A DNA stretch of 64,000 bases from Rhytidiadelphus loreus (lineage: Eukaryota; Streptophyta; Bryopsida; Hypnales; Hylocomiaceae), in NCBI GenBank assembly GCA_947034895.1, contig OX344762.1, forward strand, positions 28,252,760 to 28,316,759, given 5' to 3'. Shown one piece after another: positions 45,901-56,882 of this stretch. A model generated the notes under the pieces. That model was not told the origin of the DNA, ran no database searches, and worked only from the letters and a program-made list of their open reading frames with translations. Position 1 is the first letter of the stretch. The number at the start of each line of letters is the position of its first letter. The translations under genes and the position numbers were made by a program.

Positions 45901-47031
45901 ATATCAATATTCTCAAATGTGGTCGAATTTTTACAGACATGGCTAAGGTTTGATACTTTCTTTAATAGAAAGATTAATCAAATATAATTCATATTATATA
46001 ACTTGCAATTCAAATTTTGAACTTACAATTTAAAAATATATATAAATGCCGGAATTTTTAAATGATGTTATAATAAAATGTAGGCTATAGCATTTTAAAT
46101 TTTAATTACAAGTAAGATGTGACACCTCTTTGCTATATATATCATTAGGATGAATGGCCAACTGCTTTGGAATCATTAAGAGCCACTGTTGAAGATCTTA
46201 TAATTTATGACCCTAATGAAATATGGGCTTGTAATATTTTTTTCATTTTCCACTATTTTATTTTGTACAAATTCTTAAAATATTGTAATAGTAATTACAT
46301 CTATGTAATAACACAATAGTTTAAATTTAAGGTTGATATCAATAACATCAATGATTGTATTATTACCTAGTTTAACCTATTTGTATTAAGTGTTTTCATA
46401 TAAAAAAATGAAAAGTTCATTAGAGATTTTGTTTTGTTTTGTTTAAGAATTCACTATCTTTTATCTCTTAAGAAAAATAATAGAGCTAAGGATTTTTCTT
46501 AAAACTTAAAATTTTTTTTTTACTAAAAAACTCCAATTTTCTTGCAACTATTGAATTCTTCCTTGCACTTTAAAATTTGGCCAAAGGATTATAATCTTTC
46601 AACAAAAAATTCCAATGTTGTGGTCCAATAAGTATACTTTGTAATCTTACCTTAAATGTTATTGCAAGTTTCTCATATTTGACCGTATGATGCAATGAAA
46701 TTTAAAGTAAGAGACCCTACTTGTGCCATGTGACTATTTGTGCCACTTAATACATATTCAAGATCTTAATATGTGTTCAAATGTTATATATATATATTTT
46801 ATAGACATACACTTTCATAAATATTTTCAAATTTGCATGTTTTTCACATAAATTTTTATTTATAATATATAATATATTATAATTCTATTGATTGGCAATA
46901 ACTTATAAGACACAAACTATACATTGGCAGTAATACAAGCTGAGAAAACTCCAAAATTAAATGATTTTTGGAAACTTATGACAGAACCACCAGTAGTGTC
47001 ATTTGATTCTGATATCCTTTTAAAATTGTTT
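36931..47031 (+). CDS. TEX47-like protein (testis-expressed protein 47 family), multi-exon
   Basis: Six exons join in frame with AG/GT borders: 37352-37555, 37950-38044, 38148-38249, 42223-42327, 46149-46230, 46931-47031 (phases 1, 0, 0, 0, 1). The protein reads ISRLLYAGKIPED, then GFLMVYPTCVVHLLE, LRAWPAWMNVYIK and FWKLMTEPPVVSFDSD. From memory, human TEX47 (about 250 residues) has the same order: LLHRIFLVARIS, GLLLVYPTCVLHILE, LFPQWYVSIVK and FLNMYLNPVHIVLDSE. TEX47 is testis-expressed with a predicted BLUF/ferredoxin-like fold; its molecular role is not established. The 5' end is less certain: an ATG at 36931 opens MARARPTQSQIDD, but its splice to 37352 (weak donor near 37162) is not settled. 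The last exon may continue (possible acceptor at 47178). Two introns are nearly 4 kb and hold transposons and a minisatellite. No disabling mutation appears in the six core exons. It could still be a recent pseudogene. Confidence 0.7.
37608..37829 (-). mobile_element. piggyBac-like MITE in an intron of the TEX47-like gene
   Basis: TTAA 37604-37607 then ACCCTAAAAGGACCAAGAA; right end CTGGTCCGGTAGGGG before TAAA. It lies wholly within the 37556-37949 intron. The interior matches, inverted, the element at 55573-55785 (CAGAATCAGTGAAGAACA, GAATACAATTCAGACGGGGC). Confidence 0.75.
38419..38433. repeat. (G)15 homopolymer in the long intron
   Basis: Fifteen consecutive G. Read length here may be unreliable. 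Confidence 0.9.
39790..39975 (-). mobile_element. Partial piggyBac-like element in intron
   Basis: Ends CGAGGAACTTTAGGGG before TTAA (39976-39979). Inward, CTAGAAATTGGTAGTTTTGG corresponds to CTAGAAATGGCAGTTTTGG in 61021-61937. The other terminus was not found. Confidence 0.55.
40264..40800 (+). mobile_element. Partial piggyBac-like element in intron
   Basis: TTAA 40260-40263 then CCCCTTAAAGAAATTAG. A block near 40690 (ATGGAATTGAAAAATTCC, CAATCCCAATGGTTGTAATG) matches 18490-18535. No right terminus found. Confidence 0.5.
42850..44930 (+). repeat. Degenerate ~35-bp minisatellite in the long intron
   Basis: Variants of GATTGAGTGACAAATTTG followed by AATTAACAAATCTAGTA recur at 42850-43255, 43580-43840 and 44750-44930, with unrelated DNA between. 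The piggyBac-like element 43844-44746 sits inside one unit. Non-coding. Confidence 0.7.
43844..44746 (+). mobile_element. piggyBac-like element inserted into the minisatellite
   Basis: TTAA at 43840-43843 and 44747-44750. Left TCCCTAAAGGACCAAAG, right the complement of TCCCTAAAAGATC. Removing the element and one TTAA leaves TTTGAATTAACAAATCTAC, the minisatellite consensus, so the target duplication is TTAA. The interior is related to 22717-23918. Confidence 0.85.
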
Positions 47032-47239
47032 GTCTATATTTTATTAATTTGTAAATTTGAACTTGTCTTATTTTGTTTTATATTATCATGTCTCATTATT
47101 TCATGCATTTATATAATTTAAATTTTATTTGTAAATTTACACTGTAATAGGAAAAACTCTCATTTTTTTCTTTAAAAGCATTGGAGTACTTTGAAGAAGA
47201 TGAATGTCAACGATGTCAATTTTTTTCTTTGGTGATTAA

Positions 47240-48126
47240 AAAATGCTCATATGATATGAAATCATTTTCTTAACCATTCATTAGCACATAAGGTATGGCC
47301 CATGATGGATATTCCAATTAGAGTATTGGATTAGTTCTATAATACAAATGTTGTTAAACCATTGTACATATTAAACCATTGTAACTATTTAATTTATTGT
47401 ACTATAGCTTCCATTATGATATGGAACAAAATTTATAGCATAATTTTCTTTCAATTTTGTCGACTTTTATTCAACATTACTGTATAATATTGATAACAAT
47501 AGTTTAATCAAAAACATAATAAATGATGTTCTATTGTATTATTTTATATTGTAATAGAGCATTATAAATTCAATAAACACAATTGTGTTTTTAAATCAAT
47601 TTTTCAATTTTTCAAAAATAATCAACACATATAGTTTTAGTGTACTTCTTAACCTATGCAATTTTGAATCAAAAGTTTTATACATTCTTTGTGCATTGTA
47701 TCAATATTATAAACCAATGACTGTAAGATTTCCTATTATTTTCTTCCTACATACACTAGGGATTTGGCATGGTAGGTTCATGTATATCATAGTGTGAGGT
47801 CACCTTTGGCACACTTTTGTTGAATAGTTATTTAAAATTGAAAGGACTAGTTTGGTAGTTGATTTTTTTTACTTAGAAGTTATTTGACAATTATTAAATA
47901 GTTTTTTTGAACTTTTGACAACCCTCCAAATAAGCTTGGAAGTTGAATGATTTTCTTCAGTGCATAGAAAAGTAATAGTCATGGCTTTAAATGAATTCAT
48001 TAGTTTTTATAGTATCATGACTTTCTATAAAGTTAGAAGAATGGATTAGAATTTTAGATTATTTAGTCGGCATATCCTAGGATCAAGTTGTAAAAGTATG
48101 TTTTTCAACAATTTGTTTCTTTATGT
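47240..48126. other. AT-rich DNA past the TEX47-like gene
   Basis: It may include the 3' UTR of that gene. No further exon could be supported. Confidence 0.4.
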
Positions 48127-48130
48127 TTAA

Positions 48131-49141
48131 CTCATGAAGGACTAAGTGACCGTTCACAAGAAATCCTGATACAAGGTCTGAACATATCCTTCGTTGGTGG
48201 AAATATAGTTTTTTTTCCAATCGGATGCCAGGATCAAAAGTTTTGCTACTATGAAATTTTTTGGTAGCTTTGGGTAATAAACACATAACTCGATCTACTT
48301 CTAAAACCCAATAGGTATGTAACTAATATGATAAAGAATGCAAATGTCAAAATAAAATTATATGCAAGGTAGAAGAAGCCATCAAAGGCGGAATTACTAG
48401 TTTGCTCTCATGCCATTGTTGAAATTTCTAATTTTTTTTCACATAAAGACAAGTGTGAGAAACAATGAGAGTAATTGAAACTATTATTATTTTTTGGCAA
48501 AGAATGAATTTCTTAAGAATTTTTGAAGTTTGTTGCCCAATTGGTCCAAAAGAGTATGTAGACTATCCCAAAACTAACAAAAAGTTTATCTATAATAGTC
48601 ATCTTACTCACCTAAATCACTCACAATGTTTTCTAACATGGCTACAATTTAAAGGCCTAAAAAAGTCACTTTCTACAATGAATTTACACTCAAAAGGTGA
48701 AAGTTTCTATTGCAATCACTAATCACTCTATTCCTGTGACCTAAGACATTGATTGTCTAAACTAACTCAATCCAATGTAACCCAAATTTCATTTATTGAA
48801 TTCTTTTTGTCATGGGTCATTTCCTAGGCCAATGTCTAGAATGGGTCTTTTGCCCATGGTGGATGTTCTACTTTAGTACAAAAATCTCATTCCAGGAAGA
48901 GTGAAAGTCTCTCTTTGACCTTGTTGGACATTGTCTAGAAAAAACTTTTTCCTCTAACTTCAAACATTATAATCTTTCAATGCATTTGATCCAAGTTTCC
49001 ACACATTCCCATGGTGGTCTAATACAAATTTGCATGGTTGATTTTTTTAAATGACTTCTTTTTTACATTTTTTTTTTATTGCCCTAAAAAGTGTCAATTT
49101 TTGAGAATTTATGCTTAAAATGTACCTTAGTCCTTTATGGG
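48131..49141. mobile_element. piggyBac-like non-autonomous element, 1.0 kb
   Basis: TTAA 48127-48130 then CTCATGAAGGACTAAG; right end CTTAGTCCTTTATGGG before TTAG. The inverted ends agree over about 16 bp. The 85-codon frame at 48465-48722 has no transposase features. Confidence 0.65.
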
Positions 49142-49446
49142 TTAGTTTTCTTTGGATTTGATAGAGTGGTTTATTAATTTCCAAAACTATCTGGCTTCAA
49201 TAAATTTAATTATTTTCTTGATGAAAACTATAGTATTATGAATTCAACCTCATAACAATTTCAATTTTTGGTACTCCATTATTTCATGATTTTGTAAAAT
49301 TACACCTCCAAATATTATAATTAGATATTGCAAGCATTTTTTTAATTGCTTTTTTTAATGAATTTCAGTTCTTTGTAGTCATATAGCATAAAGATAGAAT
49401 CATAGGCATTACATGATTTTGGAAGCCTTTTAGAGACTACAACTTC

Positions 49447-49630
49447 TCTACAGTTCCTAGACCATGAGAATGTTGTAGGACCAACAATTTGATGCGGTAG
49501 AGAGATTGCCACATTGGATAACATTAATTAATTAATTTTAAAAATAAAATATTATTAAATAATTTGACTATCCAGCCATGATTCACAACATTGTGAACCA
49601 TGTCCGGATAGTCTCTTAGAGGCCTCAAAT
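49447..49630. repeat. Module shared with the interior of the 22.7-kb element
   Basis: GAATGTTGTAGGACCAACA, GAGAGATTGCCACATTGGA, a TTAATTAA-rich middle, GTCCGGATAGTCTCTTAGAG and GCCTCAAATTTCTCC parallel 23525-23760. Internally it has TTCACAACATTGTGAA, a perfect palindrome, where the other copy has AGCATGGGAACCATGCT. Probably a small mobile module with a hairpin end. Confidence 0.6.
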
Positions 49631-49789
49631 TTCTCCTTATGAATAGTAGCATTTGCAAGAGTGATCCAAAACAACTAACTTTTATTCTTTGCAATAGAAT
49701 TTCATTTGTGTCAAAATAAACAACTAATTGCAAGTATTTTGATCTTTTTAAATCAAATCTAGAATTCTTACAAAGTTTTTTTTCTCAAA

Positions 49790-50341
49790 GGGAGCACTTA
49801 GTTCTACTATAGCAAACCACGTGCGAACAAGTGGTTTCTAATAAACTATAATTTCAACCTAAAATTTTGAACATTGTTTAATAATGACTATAGCTTTCTA
49901 TTGCCAAAATTTCCAACTCAAATAAAATATGAAATGATTTCTAGAAGAGGTTGAAAATGAACTAAAATGGCATGTTTTTCAACTCAAATAATTATAGAGG
50001 ACACATTTAGATGACCATTGAGTCAATATTCAATTCAAAATGAGCTTTCAATAATGAGTTATTTTTAGGAATTTTTTGTTCATTTTTTAGACAATTTTTT
50101 CTTATATAATATAGGGATATGAAAGTTATTTTTTAGTTCTACAGTGTATCTTTTTACTTCAAAAATTTGTAACTAATTATTATTAACAAATAAAAATATC
50201 AATAATTCAAAACATAAACTTTCAAAGTAGGAAAATCTATTCATATTTTTTTAATTTTGTTTTATTTAAAATTCAAAAAGTATATAGGGGGTCCAAAGTT
50301 TCGTTCGCACGTGGTTTCTAATGGACACTCTAAATGACCCC
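49790..50341. mobile_element. Element with AAACCACGTGCGAAC inverted repeats, ~550 bp
   Basis: AAACCACGTGCGAACAA (left, about 49814) pairs with TTCGTTCGCACGTGGTTT (right, about 50300). Weaker inverted similarity extends outwards to GGGAGCACTTAG / CTAAATGACCCC. The left side also carries a local GTGGTTTCTAAT copy. No coding content. Superfamily unknown. Confidence 0.55.
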
Positions 50342-50629
50342 CCGAGTGTTTTTTACGCCTCTTATGATCATCAATGCAATCCTTTTATCTTTATGCATTG
50401 TAAATTTTAAACCCCTTTTTGAAAATCTTAAAATGTCATTATTTCATTAACTTCACATCTTCGATCTACAAAACATAAGAAATTAATTTTTAATACTGAT
50501 GCAAATACCTCCTTTACATTTGCCCATGTCCTCACAAACAAATCTTCACTATTGTCACTACAAACGGAAGTTTTATTTTTTTTCTTTGAAAATTCTACAC
50601 AATGTGTGCCCAATGAGTAGCTTTAAGGC

Positions 50630-50870
50630 CCAACAATTTTCATAACTTTTGACTACATGGTTAAAAAGATATTGGATGTTATGTAATTTTCAGTAGTCGG
50701 TGGGCTTGGGTAGCCCAAAAAACTTCTTTAAAAATCACTTTTTAAAAAAAACAAAAATTTGAAATTGGTTCTCTTGATTCATATATATGTAAAGAGCTTT
50801 GAATTGTTCCATTTGGATTAATGAGATGAAAGTTACGAGGAGTTTTAGTTTGCAAGTAGGTATGGATTCT
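50630..50870 (-). mobile_element. Interior fragment of the 18-kb/61-kb piggyBac-like subfamily
   Basis: TTTGAAATTGGTTCTC, ATATATATGTAAAGAGCTT and GAGGAGTTTTAGTTTGC match the interior of 61021-61937. No termini. Confidence 0.5.
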
Positions 50871-50942
50871 TTGGATGCCATACCTACCTTGTGATCGATC
50901 GATTTAGTATCATACAAATGGATATATGTGGACAATTTATCG

Positions 50943-50974
50943 ATCTCTATATCTATATCTATATCTATATCTAT
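50943..50974. repeat. Microsatellite (TCTATA)n
   Basis: About five hexamer units, inside a segment partly duplicated near 51640. Confidence 0.9.
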
Positions 50975-50975
50975 T

Positions 50976-51619
50976 GACTACAAAAACCGAGTTTATGTTG
51001 TGTTCAATTTCAGTCCGTGTGCCATATGTTGATAAGGAATGGACGAAATCCAAATGAGCAAACATGAATATTGTAATGTCTTTTGTACACTAAAATCCTA
51101 AAAAAACTTGAAGCAAAAATCAATTATAGTTTGAAAGTAAATGAATTCCAAAGTTGACCACTCCAAAGGGTCAATTATTGAGGTGGGTTTCATAATCACT
51201 CTAAAAATCGCCTATGCTTTTTTTTGAGCCTTGATGACTTGAGTATTTTACTACATGTTCTTATACACCATTTAAGACCCACCCCCATTGGTATTGTAAA
51301 AAATTGACATACGTATGCTTCAAAAGAATTATATATATAGAAAAATGTTGATAATTTAAATGTGAATGGAATTTGAAGATTTTTGATGAACCCAAGACTT
51401 GAGAGGTGTCATTTACAATCATACATGATCTATAGGTTGCAATTTGAATTATTGTTGCATCTACTTTGAGTAGATTTGAAGATATTTGTCGTAATATACA
51501 ATTAATACAAATCATTAAAATTTGTATTAAGCAACCAAAAACATTTACTTTCACCACAATCTTTTTGAATCTAACATATTAGTTTAAAAGGGTTGTATAT
51601 AGTATATTTGTTTAGATTC
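50976..51619. other. Intergenic, nothing recognised
   Basis: No supported feature on either strand. Confidence 0.4.
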
Positions 51620-52540
51620 TAGGTGATTGAATATAATATGTGGACAATGTATCGATCTCTTGACGATGCATATATAGTCACGACCGGTTTCAACCATTTG
51701 ATTGATTTTTCCAGAATCCAGACGCTACGATTGTTGGAAAGCGTGCCCCATGTCTTAGCAACTTTCAACAGCCGCTCTGCGCTGTTTGTGCTTGACGCAG
51801 GAGCCAGGCGGATGCCATCGAGCTGTGAAAAAAATGGACATGTTGAGCTGCGTACAGACAGAAACTTATGCTCATTCAACTGATGGGTTTCAGGCAAAGG
51901 CCTCGAGGCATTGTAGCTCTAGCTCGGGAGGAGTTCATGAGTTGCTGATCATATCAATTTAGTTACTTAAAACCTAGCTACGTAATCGATCGATTCAGTA
52001 TCATACGATGGATATATTGTATGTTAATTTAGCACTTCATTGGCAGATACTGCTTTCAGACCATTACACGAACTGACATTTATACCTGCATGCCCTGTGA
52101 TCAAAACAGGTAACATACATGGTGTGTTGAGCTTTGTTGAGCTTCTGTTTCATAGGTTTTATTATTTTGCGTCGTTTGTGGTGTGGATTCCCGATCTGGT
52201 GCGGATTCTCGATTCTACTGGAGTCACTAAGAGTGTCCGCATTGTCAGGGAGCTTTGGCAGGTGAAACACTCGGAGCTTGCTCATCGGGGGGAAGAAAAG
52301 AAAAGAAAAGAGAGAACGTTCGCAAACATTGAGTTGATCAAATTAGGAAAAAAAATTCTCCTCGGTGTGAGTTTAACCCCTCACGACCGTTGCAACATTT
52401 CAGCCAGTGTAAGGCGACCAGAAATCTCTGTACGTACAACTGGCCGTCTTTCATGGCCTACGGTTTGCTGAAAAGCTTGGCCGGAGCATTCCAATTCCAC
52501 CACGATTTTTAATTCCTTGGGCCTTGCAGTCGTCGTTATT
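51620..52540. other. GC-richer island with unassigned open frames
   Basis: Overlapping frames occur at 51619-51897 (minus), 51623-51883 (plus) and 52040-52471 (plus). The plus frame includes an exon-like stretch from about 52156 (after TTTCATAG) to 52260 (before GTGAAAC), encoding FASFVVWIPDLVRILDSTG. I cannot assign it to a family. The borders of the island repeat words from 50880-50960 in swapped order. Possibly a captured gene fragment. Confidence 0.3.
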
Positions 52541-52759
52541 TCTTAAGAGTCATTAACAAAAAGTGGTGACTGAAATCTCAAATCTCCATTTTTTTTAATG
52601 CTACTTACAATCTGGTGCAAATCACGGAAAGTTTGCTACAGTGACCTCCAGCTGCAAACTCACCACTGCTCTCACCGCTCTTTTCTCGGCATTCCGTAAA
52701 GATTGATGATGTGAACAAGCGGGGTTTTGCTTCAAACATCGCATAGAAGCCAGTCCTTA

Positions 52760-52862
52760 AGGGCCAAGTTGTCGAAATCAGTAAACGGAGCTTTTTAGTG
52801 GTACACGAACTATGTCTGATTTTAGAGGGGTTTTAGTGGTTTATAGTGGGACAGAGGGAGTA
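52760..52862. mobile_element. Stowaway-type end fragment
   Basis: TAGTGGGACAGAGGGAGTA is the typical inner-to-outer right terminus of Stowaway MITEs (complement TACTCCCTCTGTCCCACTA). Inward, AGCTTTTTAGTGG and CTATGTCTGATTTT match sequence near 35010. The opposite end is absent. Confidence 0.5.
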
Positions 52863-53668
52863 ATACATATGAAAATTATACACTTTCACTATTTAGTTAT
52901 TTAAAAACAATATAGCTATGTACTTCTGCAAAAAACATACAAGAAAAGACTTACTTTCCATCTCTAGCCGAGTTTAAGAAGTTCAACAAACTGAACCATG
53001 AAGTCATTACTCACGCCTTCAGTAAGAGAAAAAGCCTTTCTTAACCACTTGCAAATTGCTTGAGTTAAAGATTTAGCAGAAGTTGAAAGGCTTGCAATGG
53101 AGAAACCAGAGGTCCTAGAATCCTATATTCTTTATTCACAAACGAACCGTTCCAAGTTGGTCAAGGATTGTATGACTCACAAATACAACGCCTACACAAC
53201 ATAACAAAACGGTCAAACACAACAGAACTCACCCCGCAAAAACAAAACAAAAGATAGTACTACAATCCGGAGCAAGTCAAATCACTGTCCCACTGAGCAT
53301 TTCATCATATCCACTGGCTCATATGCAAAAAGTTAACGTAAGTAGATATTCCACGTTACAAGCACTGCTTGTGCTACACAAGCTATTACTCCACCCCCAA
53401 TTGAATGGTCGGCGATTTCAAAGCTTCAAAGCACAACCAACTATAATATCTCAAGGCACTTCGCCAATCTTTTAGTATATGCGTGTACTTCGCCAATCGA
53501 GTTCCTCGCATAAACAGCAACCATCCAGAGAACGCCATGGCATGATGAAATCAATGGAAATTGAGGCCATTGACTCGCACAAGCTGAGAGACTGATGTGT
53601 TGGACATTTGAAAGCTGTAGCACTTGCAATTTGAACTCCAAACTAAATTATAATTTACGACCGAGAAG
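52863..53668. other. 3' flank of the rhomboid-like gene
   Basis: Includes the likely 3' UTR of the minus-strand gene, which ends at 53669. No independent gene recognised. Confidence 0.45.
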
Positions 53669-56600
53669 TTACCAGTACTCATCGCCAAGGCCACCATGGA
53701 GAAAGTGGAACTCAGTTGCATACGGCACCCCCACGCTGTAGAGAGCAAAAAAGATGGCCACGGAAAGGCCAAACACAAGAAAGAGCCTGTAAGGATGGAG
53801 ACCCTCGTTTAATAAAAGATAGGACTCCATTGCGTCATCGTCGTTGTTTTCAGCTACTTCTTCAACATGAACATTCACTTGTACCATCGGGCAAGTGAGT
53901 AGGCCAAAGATCACACCCACTGCTGCTGCTCCCAGATGAGTCCTGCAAATGCGCAACCACAGTTCACAATCAAAAAATAATCACAGAACAGTCATTGAGG
54001 ATCGCAAAACCAGTAGCTAATTGGAAGAGCCTCTACCTCAAATTGAAATGCACAATTTCCATGTCTCTTTTCACATGATCCCAAGTACAATCTTCAATAT
54101 GATCCTCATCGGATTGAAAATTTTAAAACCCCATTCGACAATCATAAATTGTCATAAAAACTACAACCACGTGTCAATTCTTCTCAGCAATTTCATTGTA
54201 TAGAATGATGGGTTCCGACATGCTACTGTGTCTCATTTTCATCGGGCACAAGAACCTTCCAATTTTCAGAACACTGAATAGTCTATGCCATCCGGATATG
54301 GACACAGAAAGGGGGCGAGGGTACGAAAATAATTATTGAGAAATCAAAAATCAAAATCGCTTGCATCACTTACATCTAGCTCAATTGCATAAGTTCACGT
54401 GAATTACTTGAATAATCAGGAAAGGGTAAACTGGGTACAAAATTAAGAGATCAACTTACCAGTCATCAACAGGGAAGGAGTTACACAATGCGTAAGTGAT
54501 TGCAGTAAAGATGACAACTTTCCGAACCATGTCACCTGCCACGTCCAATCCAATAATCTCTCGGTTGCGCAATAGATAGACCATCCAGGTAGCCATAAGG
54601 GCATAAATGGGACCCTGTCCAAACCAATCACATGATCAGTTACACAAGGTTGTCTCCGTAACAAAGGAATACAAGAAGTTGCTGAAGTGTTGGAAATTAA
54701 AGACTAAGGAATACTGGTTACGCAATTTAATCCTTCTTACATTTTGATCAATAGTTAGTCGGTCCTAAGGAGTAGAAAATTCTTGGCTGCTACTGACAAT
54801 TGCCACAACACTGGGAGGAATACGATCAGCCAACAAGTAATGTCACAGGAGACACGCATAGATAACTTACAGTGCCGCCAACAGTGCCCTGAGGTGTGTG
54901 GAAGAAGCTCAAAAGGTTTCCATACAAACCGCCAATCACGTAGATCATGGAAAACCCTAAAGTTCCATACGCACTTTCGACAGCTGGCCCGAATTCAAGC
55001 AATGCCCAAGTACTCAAACCTAAGTGCAAGAGACCCGAATGCTGTAGTCCCACGGAGACATTAATAAGTTAGTATACTTAAATTGCATCTGTAAAAATTT
55101 CGTTGCATATAGAATTCAATTTCCACTCAAATCCTAGATGGCTATTCACTCTAGATCACCATATCACGGTACCCATGGGATAGTCAAAGCAAGGACAGGA
55201 CAGGGCAGTCACAATTACCAGAAAAGTTGGGGTCATTAAACGCCACCACTCTCCATTAACGATGAGCTCGTTCACTTTTGCTCCATACAAGAAAGGAAGA
55301 GAAGCATCTACCATACCCGGCACCTCCAGCGGACTCGCCAAACCGAATAAGTAGACGGCGATATTCAAAGCCACCAAGCCATTCCTGCAGGTAGAATTGC
55401 ATTCAGATCATGTTGTGAAGCTTCAACCACTTGTGGAACGCCAAGACCAGATTTCACACTTCCATGCTTCTGAACGACACATAAAGAAGACTGTCACAAC
55501 ACAGCCTCTAGAGAGCAGGGTAGTTCGTACAAGGTCACATTAACCTACAGCCACCTGATTTGGCCGGTTCAACCCCTAAAAGGACCAAGAAACCCAAATC
55601 GAACCTCCTGTTCTTTCGAGTAGGTCAAACGGGAACTTCTTTTGTCCAATTTTTGAACAAGACGTGCAATGTTCTTCACTGATTCTGGTGATATAAAATT
55701 TGGCCCCAGTTGAATTGTATTCTTCACAGTATAATCCATGGACTTGGTCACATGAAAACCATATATCCTTGGGCTTTTGAGATTAGGAAACAATCGCACA
55801 TTGTCAACAAACAGTGTGCAAGTAGTACAAAGGGTTTCAGAGCTTACACAAGATAAGAGTTGGAATTGCCAGCTTGCAAGCCCCAGGAGGAACCAGGTAG
55901 GAGGTCCTCCCTGTCTAATGTATTTCCTGATGCAGCTTGTTGCTCAAGGGCCTTTTCCAGCTCTTCCATAAGTTCTCTATATTCTGCTTCCTCCTCTTCC
56001 TCTACAGGGGAGTTCGATATAATCTTTATGTTTACTTTCTTGTCTTCTTCCTTATATAAGCTTTCTTTGCTCTCTTGAACTGCTTTCTCAATCTCCCCGT
56101 GCACGGCTTTCTTTACCTCCTCGTCCGGATTGGCAACTGCAAAAAAACGATTTAGCATGCAATAATCGGAAACCTAATTTTTCTCATTTTCTCGAGAAGC
56201 AGACCATATCAAGATTGACAATCCAAGATTTCCGAAAGCAGTGACTGGCATCAACTGGATCACCTTTTCCAGGTTTACTGGGCCGAAGCTTGGTGAAATA
56301 CGAATCCAGTGCATTAAGACCCCCTACATTTTTTTCATCATGGCTTTCTTCTACACGATCCTTCGTCAAGTTTCCTGTCTGCAAAGCTCCTGAAGAACTC
56401 TGACTGCTTGGAACCGACCCTGTGCTGGAAGGCGGTTGAACAGGGATATTCACCTCATTAGTTGTTCCTTGCGAGTGGGCTATAGTTTCATTAGGAGGCT
56501 CCTCCACCCTGCTGGCATGGAGCTTGTCGAAGTATGCATCCAGAGCACTCAAACCCTTCTTCACAGCCCAGTCCTCTGTCCCTGCAGGAGCAGGAACAGG

Positions 56601-56882
56601 ATCCAAGTTCTTGTCTTCTTGCTCCACTTCACTTGTTTTCAGACAATAAACAGGGCCAATTGAATGCCAATTCCTACGACATGGTGGAGGTAATCGCAGT
56701 CCGTGTGCCCTAGTACGCGTCAACCTCTGTTTCCTTACTTCATAACTGAAATCTTTTGGTTTACCCACATGGTCACCCCTACAAGTATTGAAATTGCTAC
56801 TGAAATCACTAAGCTGGTGGGGAGGTTGCAGCTGCCGAATATGACTGTAGAGTACAGTCTGCATTCCCTGCACCATAGCCAT
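53669..56882 (-). CDS. Plastid-type rhomboid-like protein, predicted proteolytically inactive
   Basis: Six exons join in frame: 56882-56264, 56136-55848, 55384-55219, 55041-54871, 54614-54460, 53942-53669 (557 codons). The basic, Ser/Gln/Arg-rich N-terminus suits a chloroplast transit peptide. A low-complexity, acidic pre-domain region follows, then a rhomboid core (about 303-530) with several membrane spans. Core motifs include LVALNIAVYLFG, EWWRLMTPTFLHSG and the TM6-type THLGAAAVGVIFG. The catalytic GxSG is replaced by G413-G-T415-G, so the nucleophile is Thr; His469 is retained. This matches the plant rhomboid group around Arabidopsis At1g74130, as I recall it. The pre-domain holds two copies of a GLxALDxYFxKL motif (110-121 and 188-199). 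The ATG at 56882 is the first in frame with acceptable context. One donor choice (56264, giving GK-V-ANPDEE) is inferred from phase; the rest are clear. Intron 2 carries a piggyBac-like MITE. Confidence 0.9.
55573..55785 (+). mobile_element. piggyBac-like MITE in intron 2 of the rhomboid-like gene
   Basis: Left CCCCTAAAAGGACCAAGAA after TTCAA (decayed TTAA); the right end near TCCTTGGGCTTTTGAG is eroded. The interior matches, inverted, 37608-37829 (TGTTCTTCACTGATTCTGG, CAGTTGAATTGTATTC). The element leaves a 76-codon antisense frame open, which is incidental. Confidence 0.65.

Noticed and set aside
52373..52400. TTAACCCCTCACGACCG as another piggyBac-like left end
   Set aside because: No matching right end or related interior was found. 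A single short terminus is not enough.
52040..52471. 143-codon plus frame as a membrane protein gene
   Set aside because: Hydrophobic, but no family recognised. Only one exon-like block has splice-like borders, so it is kept as an unassigned island.
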